A stretch of DNA of 11,592 nt from Acidimicrobiaceae bacterium (GTDB taxonomy: Bacteria > Actinomycetota > Acidimicrobiia > Acidimicrobiales > Ilumatobacteraceae): positions 5,377-16,968 of the forward strand of contig PBWL01000041.1 of NCBI GenBank assembly GCA_002727235.1. The letters are read 5' to 3'. The first letter of the stretch is position 1. Every line of letters starts with the position of its first letter. This document shows, in pieces, positions 1-6,966 of this stretch. The notes beneath the pieces were generated by a model. The model was not told where the DNA came from. It saw only the letters and a program-made list of their open reading frames with translations, and ran no database searches. The position numbers were made by a program, and so were the translations under genes.

Positions 1-229
1 CAACGCCGACCGCAATGACCGTCGCTCCATCTCGGCGAGGGATCACCACAGATTGACCCACCTCGCCAGCGAAGCCCTGACGTTCGAGGTCGCGTCGTGA
101 CATGCCAACCGTGCGAGGTACTGCGCCAGTGGAGCGGACTGCGACCGCAATCGCCGTGGCCGAGCGGGGCACTGAACGTGCCGTCATTACAGCGCTAGGT
201 GTCGAAAACGGAATAGACGTGTTTGCCAT
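1..229 (-). CDS. pepA: Leucyl aminopeptidase (M17 family), N-terminal fragment cut by window edge
   Basis: An open minus-strand frame runs from an ATG at 229 to the left edge, giving about 76 residues. The visible part looks like the non-catalytic N-terminal domain of M17 leucyl aminopeptidases: an Ala/Val-rich first strand (AIAVAV), then LERQGFAGEVGQSVVIP and DGATVIAVGV, the usual pattern that precedes the family's VGVG segment. The family's full proteins are about 490-500 residues, hexameric, and bind two metal ions to remove N-terminal amino acids from peptides in the cytoplasm. The catalytic domain lies outside the window, so activity cannot be judged. A second in-frame ATG at 187 is possible, but starting at 229 gives the usual short leader before the first strand. 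No Shine-Dalgarno sequence is visible; the hexamer CACAAT lies where a -10 would sit for a leaderless message. The gene is divergent from the YceI-like gene. The family call comes from remembered pattern, not a search. Confidence 0.72.
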   Translation of the reverse strand, partial: MANTSIPFSTPSAVMTARSVPRSATAIAVAVRSTGAVPRTVGMSRRDLERQGFAGEVGQSVVIPRRDGATVIAVGV

Positions 230-327
230 AGCCACATTGTGCACGAATAATGAACGGCAGAACATTACTCATCGATAAACAATCGCCTCCTGTGGACAGA
301 GCCGTATCGGAGAACCACACTGTCGGC

Positions 328-1143
328 ATGTCTCTCAAACGACTTGGAATTCGTCTTGCCATTGCCGTGCTCGCTCTCGCCGCTCTCGCGGTTGGCGGGG
401 CATGGGTATATGCCACGTTCATCAACGACGCTGCTGAAAAGTTCGAAGTTGCTGATCTTGATGAGCGTCTAGATGCCAGTGCCGAGCAACCGAGCGAAGA
501 ACCACAAGACTCTGCGCCCGACGTCACCACAGGAGACGAAAGTGCGCAAGCTGACTCTGCCGAAGCCGACGTAACGCAAACTGACGAGGCCGCGCAATCT
601 GAGGACGCAACGGAAGTCGACGACGGAACCCAATTCTGGATCACCACCGAAGGATCAGAGGTTGGCTACAGAGTCTCTGAAGTTCTCTTCGGAATTGATA
701 CCGAAGGCGTGGGCCGCACCGAAGATGTCACTGGTTCGGTCACCCTTATCGACACAACCATGACCGAAGCCGAGTTCACCGTCGATGTTGCGTCGATGAA
801 AAGCGACGACGGTCGAAGAGATGGCCAGTTCAGAGGCCGCATTATGGAAACACAAACATTTCCAACGGCGTCATTCACACTCACCAGCCCAATCGACCTT
901 GGCGTCACCGCGACCGAGGGCGCAACATTAGACACCACGATCTCGGGCGAACTGACAATGCACGGCGTGACAAACCCTGTGTCATTCGAGATCGCCGCGA
1001 AAATTGAGGGCAACCGCCTAGGGGTGATCGGAACAATTCCCATCACATTCGTTGACTATGACATTGTTGATCCCTCGATCACCGGCATCACCGTCAAGCC
1101 AGAGGGCGTCATCGAATTCGTCTTGGTGTTTAGCCGGCAGTGA
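328..1143 (+). CDS. Membrane-anchored YceI-family (lipocalin-like) protein
   Basis: The predicted protein has 271 residues and three parts. Residues 1-8 are basic (KR), residues 9-31 form one strongly hydrophobic membrane segment, and about 40-103 is a very acidic Asp/Glu/Ala/Ser/Thr linker. Residues 104-271 resemble a YceI domain: an opening VGYRVSEVLFG strand, the FRGRIMETQTFPTASF block and the GELTMHGVTNPVSFEI block typical of the family. YceI proteins fold as a lipocalin-like beta barrel that can bind isoprenoid or other hydrophobic ligands; the ligand here is unknown. The inferred topology is a cytoplasmic N-terminus with the barrel held outside the membrane on a flexible acidic stalk. 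The ATG at 328 was chosen because it puts the membrane segment at the N-terminus; an in-frame ATG at 250 would add 26 residues. No good ribosome site is visible for either. The 3' end overlaps the convergent ABC gene by 14 bases. Its gene neighbours do not suggest a pathway. Confidence 0.85.
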   Translation: MSLKRLGIRLAIAVLALAALAVGGAWVYATFINDAAEKFEVADLDERLDASAEQPSEEPQDSAPDVTTGDESAQADSAEADVTQTDEAAQSEDATEVDDGTQFWITTEGSEVGYRVSEVLFGIDTEGVGRTEDVTGSVTLIDTTMTEAEFTVDVASMKSDDGRRDGQFRGRIMETQTFPTASFTLTSPIDLGVTATEGATLDTTISGELTMHGVTNPVSFEIAAKIEGNRLGVIGTIPITFVDYDIVDPSITGITVKPEGVIEFVLVFSRQ

Positions 1144-2938
1144 TCTCAGAGGTAGTGGGCTGGCTCGCCATCCATGCCTGCTGAAGGGCGGCATACCGAC
1201 CGTTGGGAATAGCGATCAGTTCTTCGTGAGTGCCGACCTCGACCAGTTGACCCTCGTCACAGACCACAATCCGGTCTGCCCGACGCACGGTCGACAACCG
1301 GTGAGCAACAACGATCACCGTACGCCCTGACATCAAGCGCTCGAGTGCGACCTCGACCTCAGCTTCTGTACCGGGGTCGAGGTTCGACGTCGCTTCGTCA
1401 AGCACGAGTACCGCCGGGTCAACGAGCGCAGCTCGCGCAAGAGATACGAGTTGGCGCTCACCCGCCGACAACCGTGATCCGCGCTCGCGCACCACAGTGT
1501 TGAGCCCGTCGGGCATCTGTTCGAAACGATGTCGGGCGCCGATGCGGTCAAGGGCCTCCCATAGTTCGTCTTCAGATGCGGACGGCTGAGCAAGCCGAAG
1601 GTTGTCGGCGATCGTTCCGTTAAACAGGAAGCCCTCCTGGGGCACCACCACAATCTGTGCGCGCAATGACGACAATGTGGCATCGGTCAGGCACACCCCA
1701 CCGAGCGTGACCGATCCCTCGGTCGGGTCATAGAGACGAGCAATGATCTTTGCCAACGTCGACTTACCCGCACCAGTTGGCCCGACCAACGCAACTCGCT
1801 CGCCGTGTGCGACCTCAAGAGACGCATCGCGAAGAGCAGGTTGGATGGCGCCCGGATAGGTAAAGCCAACCCCGTCTACAACTAGCGGACCTGACGTGGG
1901 AAGATCAACGGCTCCGTGGTGTTCAGCAATTTCGGGTTCGGTGTCGAGAATGTCAAACATTTTCTTCAACGAAGCAGTCGCTGCCTGGACGGTGTTGTAG
2001 AGCTGAGATAGCTGCTGCACCGGTTCGAACAGGCTGGCCAACAACAACACCACGGCGACAACGGTTCCGACCGTGACGTCACCTCGCCCGACGAGCCACC
2101 CCCCTGCCAAGACACCAAGCGCTGTCGCAACGACCCCACAAAATTCAACGACACCGAAATACCATGTCGATGCCTTCACCGTTCGAAGATGAGCGGCGTA
2201 GAGCCCGCGATTTGATTCGTGGAAACGACGACGCTGCTCATCAACTCGGGCCGATGCCTGAATAACTCGCACTCCCGCAAGGTTCTCTTGAAGGGTCGAC
2301 AGGTTGGAGCCAACACGCTCGCGCACCTCCAGGTACGCATCGTTTGACACCCTCTGAAATCTCATCGATGCCAACACGACGATCGGCAACACCGCAAGCG
2401 CAATCAATGTGAGTTGCCACGACATCACTAACAGCACGCAGATTGCAACGAGCAGCAAAATGCCGGCAGAAACAAACTGCAGAAGTCCCCACTGCACAAG
2501 CTCAGACATCGACTCGATATCAGCGGTCATTCGCGCAACGAGAACACCCGCCTTGTTCTCATCAAAGAACCCGAGTGACTGCCGTTGGATATGGGCGAAC
2601 AGGCGAAGCCGAAGCTCACGCAAAAAGCCCTCTCCCGCTCGATTGATCAGTACGTACTGACGACGTGACCCGACGTAGGCAAGCACGACCGCAAGCGCGA
2701 ACCCGGCTACGGCAATACCGAGCGCCGATCGGTCAGCCGTTCGAATGCCGGTATCGATACCAAATCGAACGAGCAAAGGGCCAACAATGGTGGTCGATGT
2801 CGCCAGCGCAACAAACCCGACCGCAGCAAATGCGGTGCGCCAATACGGGCGGGCAAGCCGCGCCGCTCGACGAAGTACCTGACTTGCATCATCTTTCGTA
2901 AGCCGGTCGTTTGGGTCGACCCCAACACCGCCCCACAT
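1130..2938 (-). CDS. ABC exporter half-transporter (permease-ATPase fusion), canonical Walker B subunit
   Basis: This 602-residue protein has the standard length and order of a type IV (exporter-type) half transporter. About residues 35-325 hold the six-helix transmembrane domain, with hydrophobic stretches near 36-56, 72-90, 152-172, 176-192 and 262-305. The ATPase domain follows from about 350. Visible motifs are Walker A GPTGAGKST (386-394), Q-loop Q434, signature LSAGE (490-494), Walker B with D514 and E515, and switch His546. The catalytic Glu515 is present, but the signature deviates from LSGGQ. The ATG at 2938 shares one base with the TGA of the upstream ABC gene, so the two are translationally coupled and very likely pair as a heterodimer. 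Family substrates include drugs, lipids and peptides; nothing here fixes the substrate. The last codons overlap the convergent YceI-like gene by 14 bases, so any terminator must lie inside that gene. Confidence 0.95.
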   Translation of the reverse strand: MWGGVGVDPNDRLTKDDASQVLRRAARLARPYWRTAFAAVGFVALATSTTIVGPLLVRFGIDTGIRTADRSALGIAVAGFALAVVLAYVGSRRQYVLINRAGEGFLRELRLRLFAHIQRQSLGFFDENKAGVLVARMTADIESMSELVQWGLLQFVSAGILLLVAICVLLVMSWQLTLIALAVLPIVVLASMRFQRVSNDAYLEVRERVGSNLSTLQENLAGVRVIQASARVDEQRRRFHESNRGLYAAHLRTVKASTWYFGVVEFCGVVATALGVLAGGWLVGRGDVTVGTVVAVVLLLASLFEPVQQLSQLYNTVQAATASLKKMFDILDTEPEIAEHHGAVDLPTSGPLVVDGVGFTYPGAIQPALRDASLEVAHGERVALVGPTGAGKSTLAKIIARLYDPTEGSVTLGGVCLTDATLSSLRAQIVVVPQEGFLFNGTIADNLRLAQPSASEDELWEALDRIGARHRFEQMPDGLNTVVRERGSRLSAGERQLVSLARAALVDPAVLVLDEATSNLDPGTEAEVEVALERLMSGRTVIVVAHRLSTVRRADRIVVCDEGQLVEVGTHEELIAIPNGRYAALQQAWMASQPTTSEITAG

Positions 2939-4740
2939 CAGTTCACCACCGTCTCAGCGTCACCCGGTTCGAGGGCGGCGAGCACCTCCCGATAGCGGGG
3001 CTCTGTGTCGAGTAACTCTTGGTGGTCTCCTGTCGCAATCACTCGTCCTTCATCGAGCAAGACGACGTTGTCTGCCATTGCGATGGTCCCTGGACGGTGC
3101 GCGATGACCAGCGTTGTCCGGCCATCCATCACCGTTGACATCGCCGAACGAATCTCGTGCTCCTTCGACGGATCAACCGCGCTCGTTGCATCATCGAGAA
3201 TGAGCACCCTCGGGTTCGAGATAATTGCACGTGCAATAGCAATACGTTGCCGCTGTCCACCAGATAGCGAGTAGCCACGCTCACCGAGCAGCGTGTTGTA
3301 TCCATCTGGAAGTTCCTCGATAAACGATGCAGCCCCGGCGAGCTCCGCCGCGTGACGAATTCGGCCAAACTCTGCCTCAAGATCCATCGACGGCACCGTG
3401 AACGCAATGTTGGCGGCAACGGTGTCGTGAAAGAGCAAGGTGTCTTCGAAGACAATGCCGATCGTTCGGCGCAGATCGTCAACCCGCAGCGATCGAAGAT
3501 CGACGCCATCGAGCATCACCGAGCCGTGTTTCGGGTCGTAGAACCTCAACAACAGTCTCGCCACCGTCGATTTTCCTGACCCGGTGGCGCCAACGATCGC
3601 AATCGATTGGCCAGCTTCAATGGTGAGGTCAAACCCACTGAGCACGTCGTCACCATCGCCATACGCAAACGAGACCCCATCGAACCGCACGGCCCCCACC
3701 GGTTGCTCTCCCACCACCGGAAGGTCGCAAGGCTCGACCGGATTAGCAATTTCAGGCTCGACGGACAACACCTCATGCACTCGCTCAAGCGCGGCCGCAG
3801 CACGCTGCCCAAATGCAACGGTCATTCCGATCGACCGCAATGGCCACACGAGCAACGTGACAAAAAAATTGAACGCAACCAGTTCGCCGACGGTCATCGA
3901 ACCATCGATCACCCGTAAACCGCCCACTCCAAGCACCCCGACCAGGCCAACAGCGGGCAACAGCTCAAGAAATGGCATGTACCTGGCCCGGATTTTGGCG
4001 GCCTGCAGCGAAACCTCGCGGATGTCGTCAGCCTCGGTGCTAAGGGCCTCCATACGAACACGCTCGGCGCCAAAGCCTTTGACGACCCGCACCCCTGCGA
4101 TCGATTCTTCAACAACCGTCGACAACTGGGCCTGCTCTGCCTGTACTGCGAGCACCGCCGGATGAATTGCATTCGAAAACAACTTGGCAGTGACGTTGAC
4201 GAACGGCAACGGCAACAGGGCAACGAGAGCGAGAAGTGGGTCGAGCGAAATGAGCACCCCGGTCACACCCAAAATAAGTGCGACGTGCGAGAGCGTGAGA
4301 GGGATCATCACGACGAACATCTGCACCTGGTTGAGGTCGGCCGACATGCGGCTCATCAACTGACCAGTCTGAGCATTGTCGTGATACTCGGGGTGCAGAC
4401 CAAGAACATGGTCATGAATTCGCTCCCGGAGCAACGTTTCGACCATGCGACTCTCTTTAAACGCAAAAAATCGCCTACCTGCTGTCAACAAACCGGTCGA
4501 TAACCCTGCACACGCAATTCCAATTGACCATTTGAGAGCAGAACCGTCACCGATGATGGCGCTATCGACTGCAGATTGGGTAAGGAGCGGCACGGCGATC
4601 TTTCCGATCGTCCACGCAATACCGAGTGCGACACCTGCCGCAATGCCTACCCATTGCGCTTTCAATAACACGATGAGATGAGACCAGTTCGTTTCACGAA
4701 CTGATCTGATGCCGGTTGGCGATGGCATTGACTCAGCCAT
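2938..4740 (-). CDS. ABC exporter half-transporter (permease-ATPase fusion), degenerate ATP-site subunit
   Basis: This 600-residue protein is built like its downstream partner. The transmembrane domain covers about residues 25-310, with hydrophobic segments near 31-55, 72-88, 142-165, 168-183 and 258-300, and the ATPase domain follows from about 350. Visible motifs are Walker A GATGSGKST (384-392), a canonical signature LSGGQ (492-496), Walker B LILDD with D516 and D517, and switch His548. Two key positions are altered: the catalytic Walker B Glu is Asp517, and the Q-loop Gln is Glu432 in IVFEDTLLF. This is the pattern of the degenerate subunit of heterodimeric exporters, so it should contribute one slow or regulatory ATP site. 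The ATG at 4740 was preferred because it forms an ATGGCTGA overlap with the end of arsC. An upstream in-frame start at 4755 and a downstream ATG at 4725 are possible. The gene lies in the middle of a leftward block. Confidence 0.95.
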   Translation of the reverse strand: MAESMPSPTGIRSVRETNWSHLIVLLKAQWVGIAAGVALGIAWTIGKIAVPLLTQSAVDSAIIGDGSALKWSIGIACAGLSTGLLTAGRRFFAFKESRMVETLLRERIHDHVLGLHPEYHDNAQTGQLMSRMSADLNQVQMFVVMIPLTLSHVALILGVTGVLISLDPLLALVALLPLPFVNVTAKLFSNAIHPAVLAVQAEQAQLSTVVEESIAGVRVVKGFGAERVRMEALSTEADDIREVSLQAAKIRARYMPFLELLPAVGLVGVLGVGGLRVIDGSMTVGELVAFNFFVTLLVWPLRSIGMTVAFGQRAAAALERVHEVLSVEPEIANPVEPCDLPVVGEQPVGAVRFDGVSFAYGDGDDVLSGFDLTIEAGQSIAIVGATGSGKSTVARLLLRFYDPKHGSVMLDGVDLRSLRVDDLRRTIGIVFEDTLLFHDTVAANIAFTVPSMDLEAEFGRIRHAAELAGAASFIEELPDGYNTLLGERGYSLSGGQRQRIAIARAIISNPRVLILDDATSAVDPSKEHEIRSAMSTVMDGRTTLVIAHRPGTIAMADNVVLLDEGRVIATGDHQELLDTEPRYREVLAALEPGDAETVVN

Positions 4741-5098
4741 CGAGCATCTCTGCAATGTGCTCAGTTGGTCGCCCGATCACCGTTCGAGAGCCATCTGACA
4801 GCAACGGGCGTTGCAGAAGTTCGGGGGTGGTGAGCAGGACCTTCAAAATGACCTCAGTGTCATCGAGTTGCTCCGATGTGATGCCCATCGCGGCCAACGG
4901 CCGGTCGCGGCGCACGAGGTCGCGCGATGGCCCATCGAAGGTGGAAATCAACATGCGGATGGTGTCAGCGTCGGGTGGAGTGTCGAGGTAGTGCACTACG
5001 TCAATGTCTCGCCCACAAGCCTGGTGTGCCTCGACAATCGCAAGGGCAGCTCGCGATTTCGAGCAGAGCGGATTGTGAAATAACCGAAACCCTGACAC
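4733..5098 (-). CDS. arsC: ArsC-family arsenate reductase (glutaredoxin-type)
   Basis: The protein has 121 residues, close to the family's usual size. Enterobacterial-type ArsC uses a single N-terminal Cys, assisted by glutaredoxin or a similar thiol, to reduce arsenate to arsenite in the cytoplasm. Here the motif HNPLCSKSR puts that Cys at position 12, the same number as in the E. coli enzyme. The three arginines that hold arsenate in E. coli ArsC (R60, R94, R107) have counterparts at R63 or R64, R97 (in ELLQRP) and R110 (in IGRPTE). This argues for true reductase chemistry rather than an Spx-type regulator. The start is a GTG at 5098; a stop codon lies a short way upstream in frame, so little extension is possible. 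No convincing ribosome site is seen. The gene follows DUF4031 after a 64-base gap and overlaps the first ABC gene by 8 bases. No arsR, arsB or acr3 gene is in the window. Confidence 0.88.
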   Translation of the reverse strand: MSGFRLFHNPLCSKSRAALAIVEAHQACGRDIDVVHYLDTPPDADTIRMLISTFDGPSRDLVRRDRPLAAMGITSEQLDDTEVILKVLLTTPELLQRPLLSDGSRTVIGRPTEHIAEMLDG

Positions 5099-5162
5099 GG
5101 CGATGACCGTATCTGAACTTCAGCCAAGATGTCGTGCGCAACACCCATCGGTCACACTCAAC

Positions 5163-5447
5163 TCAAGATCGTTGACGTCGAAACGCTCGCCGTTCTTCCG
5201 CACTGAGCCGAAGCCCGGCAGCACGAAGCCGTCGGGCGATCTCTCTGCTTTCAACCTCAACCGCTCCATCAGCGATCAGGCGCTCGCGATACTCCTCAGG
5301 GATGTCGTAATGGTCACCTTGAAACGATCGACGCTGTATCTCGTTTCGATCGGCGAAGTCGATGAGTTCTTCGACTGACGTATCACTGATGAGGTGACAC
5401 CACCGGCGACCGTTAAACCACCATCGCGCCTGATCGATCAATATCAC
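5163..5447 (-). CDS. DUF4031-family small protein of unknown function
   Basis: This 94-residue protein resembles the DUF4031 family. Recognisable blocks are an aromatic and basic N-terminal segment (ILIDQARWWFNGRRW, with W9, W10 and W16), the stretch WCHLISDTSVEELIDFA, and the block FQGDHYDIP at 42-50. The C-terminus is rich in Arg and Glu and probably helical. There is no signal peptide or membrane segment, so it should be cytoplasmic. The family has no established function that I know of; the His and Asp residues in GDHYD could bind metal or a phosphate group, but that is a guess. The GTG at 5447 was chosen as start because homology begins there and it lies 10 bases after the malic enzyme stop, which suggests coupling. 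A TTG at 5468 would overlap that gene. The ribosome site is weak in either case. It probably shares a transcript with the malic enzyme, arsC and ABC genes. Confidence 0.82.
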   Translation of the reverse strand: MILIDQARWWFNGRRWCHLISDTSVEELIDFADRNEIQRRSFQGDHYDIPEEYRERLIADGAVEVESREIARRLRAAGLRLSAEERRAFRRQRS

Positions 5448-5457
5448 GAGAAGCCAG

Positions 5458-6888
5458 TTACTCGACAATTTCTCGAGCGAGCCCCTCACGCCGTGCTTGC
5501 TCCGACACTGATTGAGCGACGATGTCGGCAACGCCGTCTTCGAACGCTCCTGGAATGACCCTCTCCGCTGTTGGCTCAGTCACCATGGCAGCGAGCGCTT
5601 CTGCAGCGGCGCGCTTCACACCCATCGAGGCATTTGTTGCTCGAACGTCGAGGAGTCCGCGGAAGACACCCGGAAACGCGAGCACATTGTTGATCTGATT
5701 TGGATAATCACTTCGACCGGTTGCAACGACCGCAACATTGTCAGGCATGAGTTCCGGCATGATCTCAGGCACCGGGTTCGCTAACGCAAACACGACGGCA
5801 TCGTCAGCCATCGACGACACCCATTCTCGTTCAATAATTCCAGGGCCTGAGAGCCCAATGAGGACATCCGCTCCCTCGATTGCCTCACGCGCGCCGCCCG
5901 AACGATCGTTCTTATTGCCATGATCGACAAACCATTGCTTACTCGGATGAAGCCCCTTGCGTGAAGAGTCGAGGATGCCGCGAGAGTCGACTCCAATGAT
6001 GTCGCCAATACCAATTTCAGCGAGCAGATGAGCGCAGGCAACTCCCGCAGCACCAGTACCCACGATCGTCACACTTAGCTCAGAGATCGGCCGGCCGATC
6101 ACCTTTGCCGCATTCAACAACGCTCCGACAACAACAATCGCAGTTCCATGTTGGTCGTCGTGAAAGATCGGGATGTCGAGCATCTCTTGAAGCCGCTCCT
6201 CAATTTCGAAGCATTCCGGAGCCTTTATGTCTTCAAGATTGATGCCACCAAACGTCGGCGCAATCGCTGCTCCAACCGCAACAACATCATCAACGGTCGG
6301 CGCGTCGACACACACCGGATACGCATCGACACCTGCGAACTGCTTGAAGAGCACCGCCTTACCTTCCATCACAGGCATCGCCGCTTCGGGACCAATGTCA
6401 CCTAAACCGAGCACTGCGGTGCCGTTCGAGAGCACTGCAACTGCATTTGATCGGCCCGTAAAGCGCCAGACCGCAGATGGCTCCTCTGCGATATGGGTCG
6501 ACACCCGCCCGACTCCCGGGGTGTACGCCATTGCGAGTTCATCTGGCCCGACAATAGGGATGCGTGGTGAAACAACGATCTTGCCGTCGACATGAAGATC
6601 AAACGTTGTGTCAGACGACGATACGGAGTCGACGCCGTCAACTTTCTCGACGACGCTCAACACCTCAGCCTGCTGGGCGGTTCCCGAGCATGCGACTAGT
6701 GCCTTGAGCCCGCCTTCGACTGTTTCCGACGACCGAACCTCTGCGCCAATATCAGCGATGGCTGCAGCCAACTGTGCCTCATCGATTTCGGCGCCAGCGA
6801 TGACAAGAGATAATGCGTAACCCGTTGTCGGGCGTGTTCGTCGGATGCCCGACTCGTCATCGAGAGATGTGTCTGGCTGAACATTCAT
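5458..6888 (-). CDS. NAD-dependent malic enzyme with N-terminal ACT domain
   Basis: The protein has 476 residues. Malic enzymes oxidatively decarboxylate malate to pyruvate in the cytoplasm, yielding NADH or NADPH and linking the TCA cycle to pyruvate. About residues 20-100 form an ACT-like regulatory domain (GYALSLVI to VDGVDSV), which suggests allosteric control by a small metabolite. The catalytic part follows. It has AYTPGVG with Tyr122, EGKAVLFKQFAGVDAYP with Lys177 near the proposed base, the metal ligands in INLEDI (E219, D220) and FHDDQHGTA (D244), the dinucleotide-binding GTGAAG (277-282), and the later ANPVPEI and QINNVLAFPG blocks. The acidic D301 after the second strand of the cofactor fold favours NAD over NADP, by analogy. 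The ATG at 6888 was chosen because GAGGA lies 10 bases upstream; an in-frame ATG at 6930 has no such site. It is the first gene of the leftward block. Confidence 0.94.
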   Translation of the reverse strand: MNVQPDTSLDDESGIRRTRPTTGYALSLVIAGAEIDEAQLAAAIADIGAEVRSSETVEGGLKALVACSGTAQQAEVLSVVEKVDGVDSVSSSDTTFDLHVDGKIVVSPRIPIVGPDELAMAYTPGVGRVSTHIAEEPSAVWRFTGRSNAVAVLSNGTAVLGLGDIGPEAAMPVMEGKAVLFKQFAGVDAYPVCVDAPTVDDVVAVGAAIAPTFGGINLEDIKAPECFEIEERLQEMLDIPIFHDDQHGTAIVVVGALLNAAKVIGRPISELSVTIVGTGAAGVACAHLLAEIGIGDIIGVDSRGILDSSRKGLHPSKQWFVDHGNKNDRSGGAREAIEGADVLIGLSGPGIIEREWVSSMADDAVVFALANPVPEIMPELMPDNVAVVATGRSDYPNQINNVLAFPGVFRGLLDVRATNASMGVKRAAAEALAAMVTEPTAERVIPGAFEDGVADIVAQSVSEQARREGLAREIVE

Positions 6889-6898
6889 GTTGTTGGGG

Positions 6899-6903
6899 TC
6901 CTC
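6899..6903 (-). promoter_or_regulatory. Ribosome binding site of the malic enzyme gene
   Basis: On the minus strand GAGGA precedes the ATG at 6888 with a 10-base spacer (6889-6898). It is one of the few clear Shine-Dalgarno-like sites in the window and it decides the start of the malic enzyme, because the alternative ATG at 6930 lies upstream of it. Confidence 0.55.
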
Positions 6904-6966
6904 GTTGTGGAGCCCCGGCCAGCCGCTCACCGCCGGTCGGGGCGGAGCGGGCGGGAGATGTGATTC

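Noticed and set aside
230..327. Divergent promoter pair between pepA and the YceI-like gene
   Set aside because: The region surely holds promoters, but apart from a weak CACAAT at 236-241 for pepA no -10/-35 pair stands out on either strand.
195..647. 150-codon minus-strand frame opposite the YceI-like gene
   Set aside because: Its product is a Ser/Ala/Val-rich string that mirrors the acidic linker codons of the plus-strand gene; it matches no family and conflicts with the pepA start.
3584..4165. 193-codon plus-strand frame inside the first ABC gene
   Set aside because: It is Thr/Ser/Arg/Pro-rich, antisense to well-conserved ABC motifs, and has no recognisable domain; a shadow frame.
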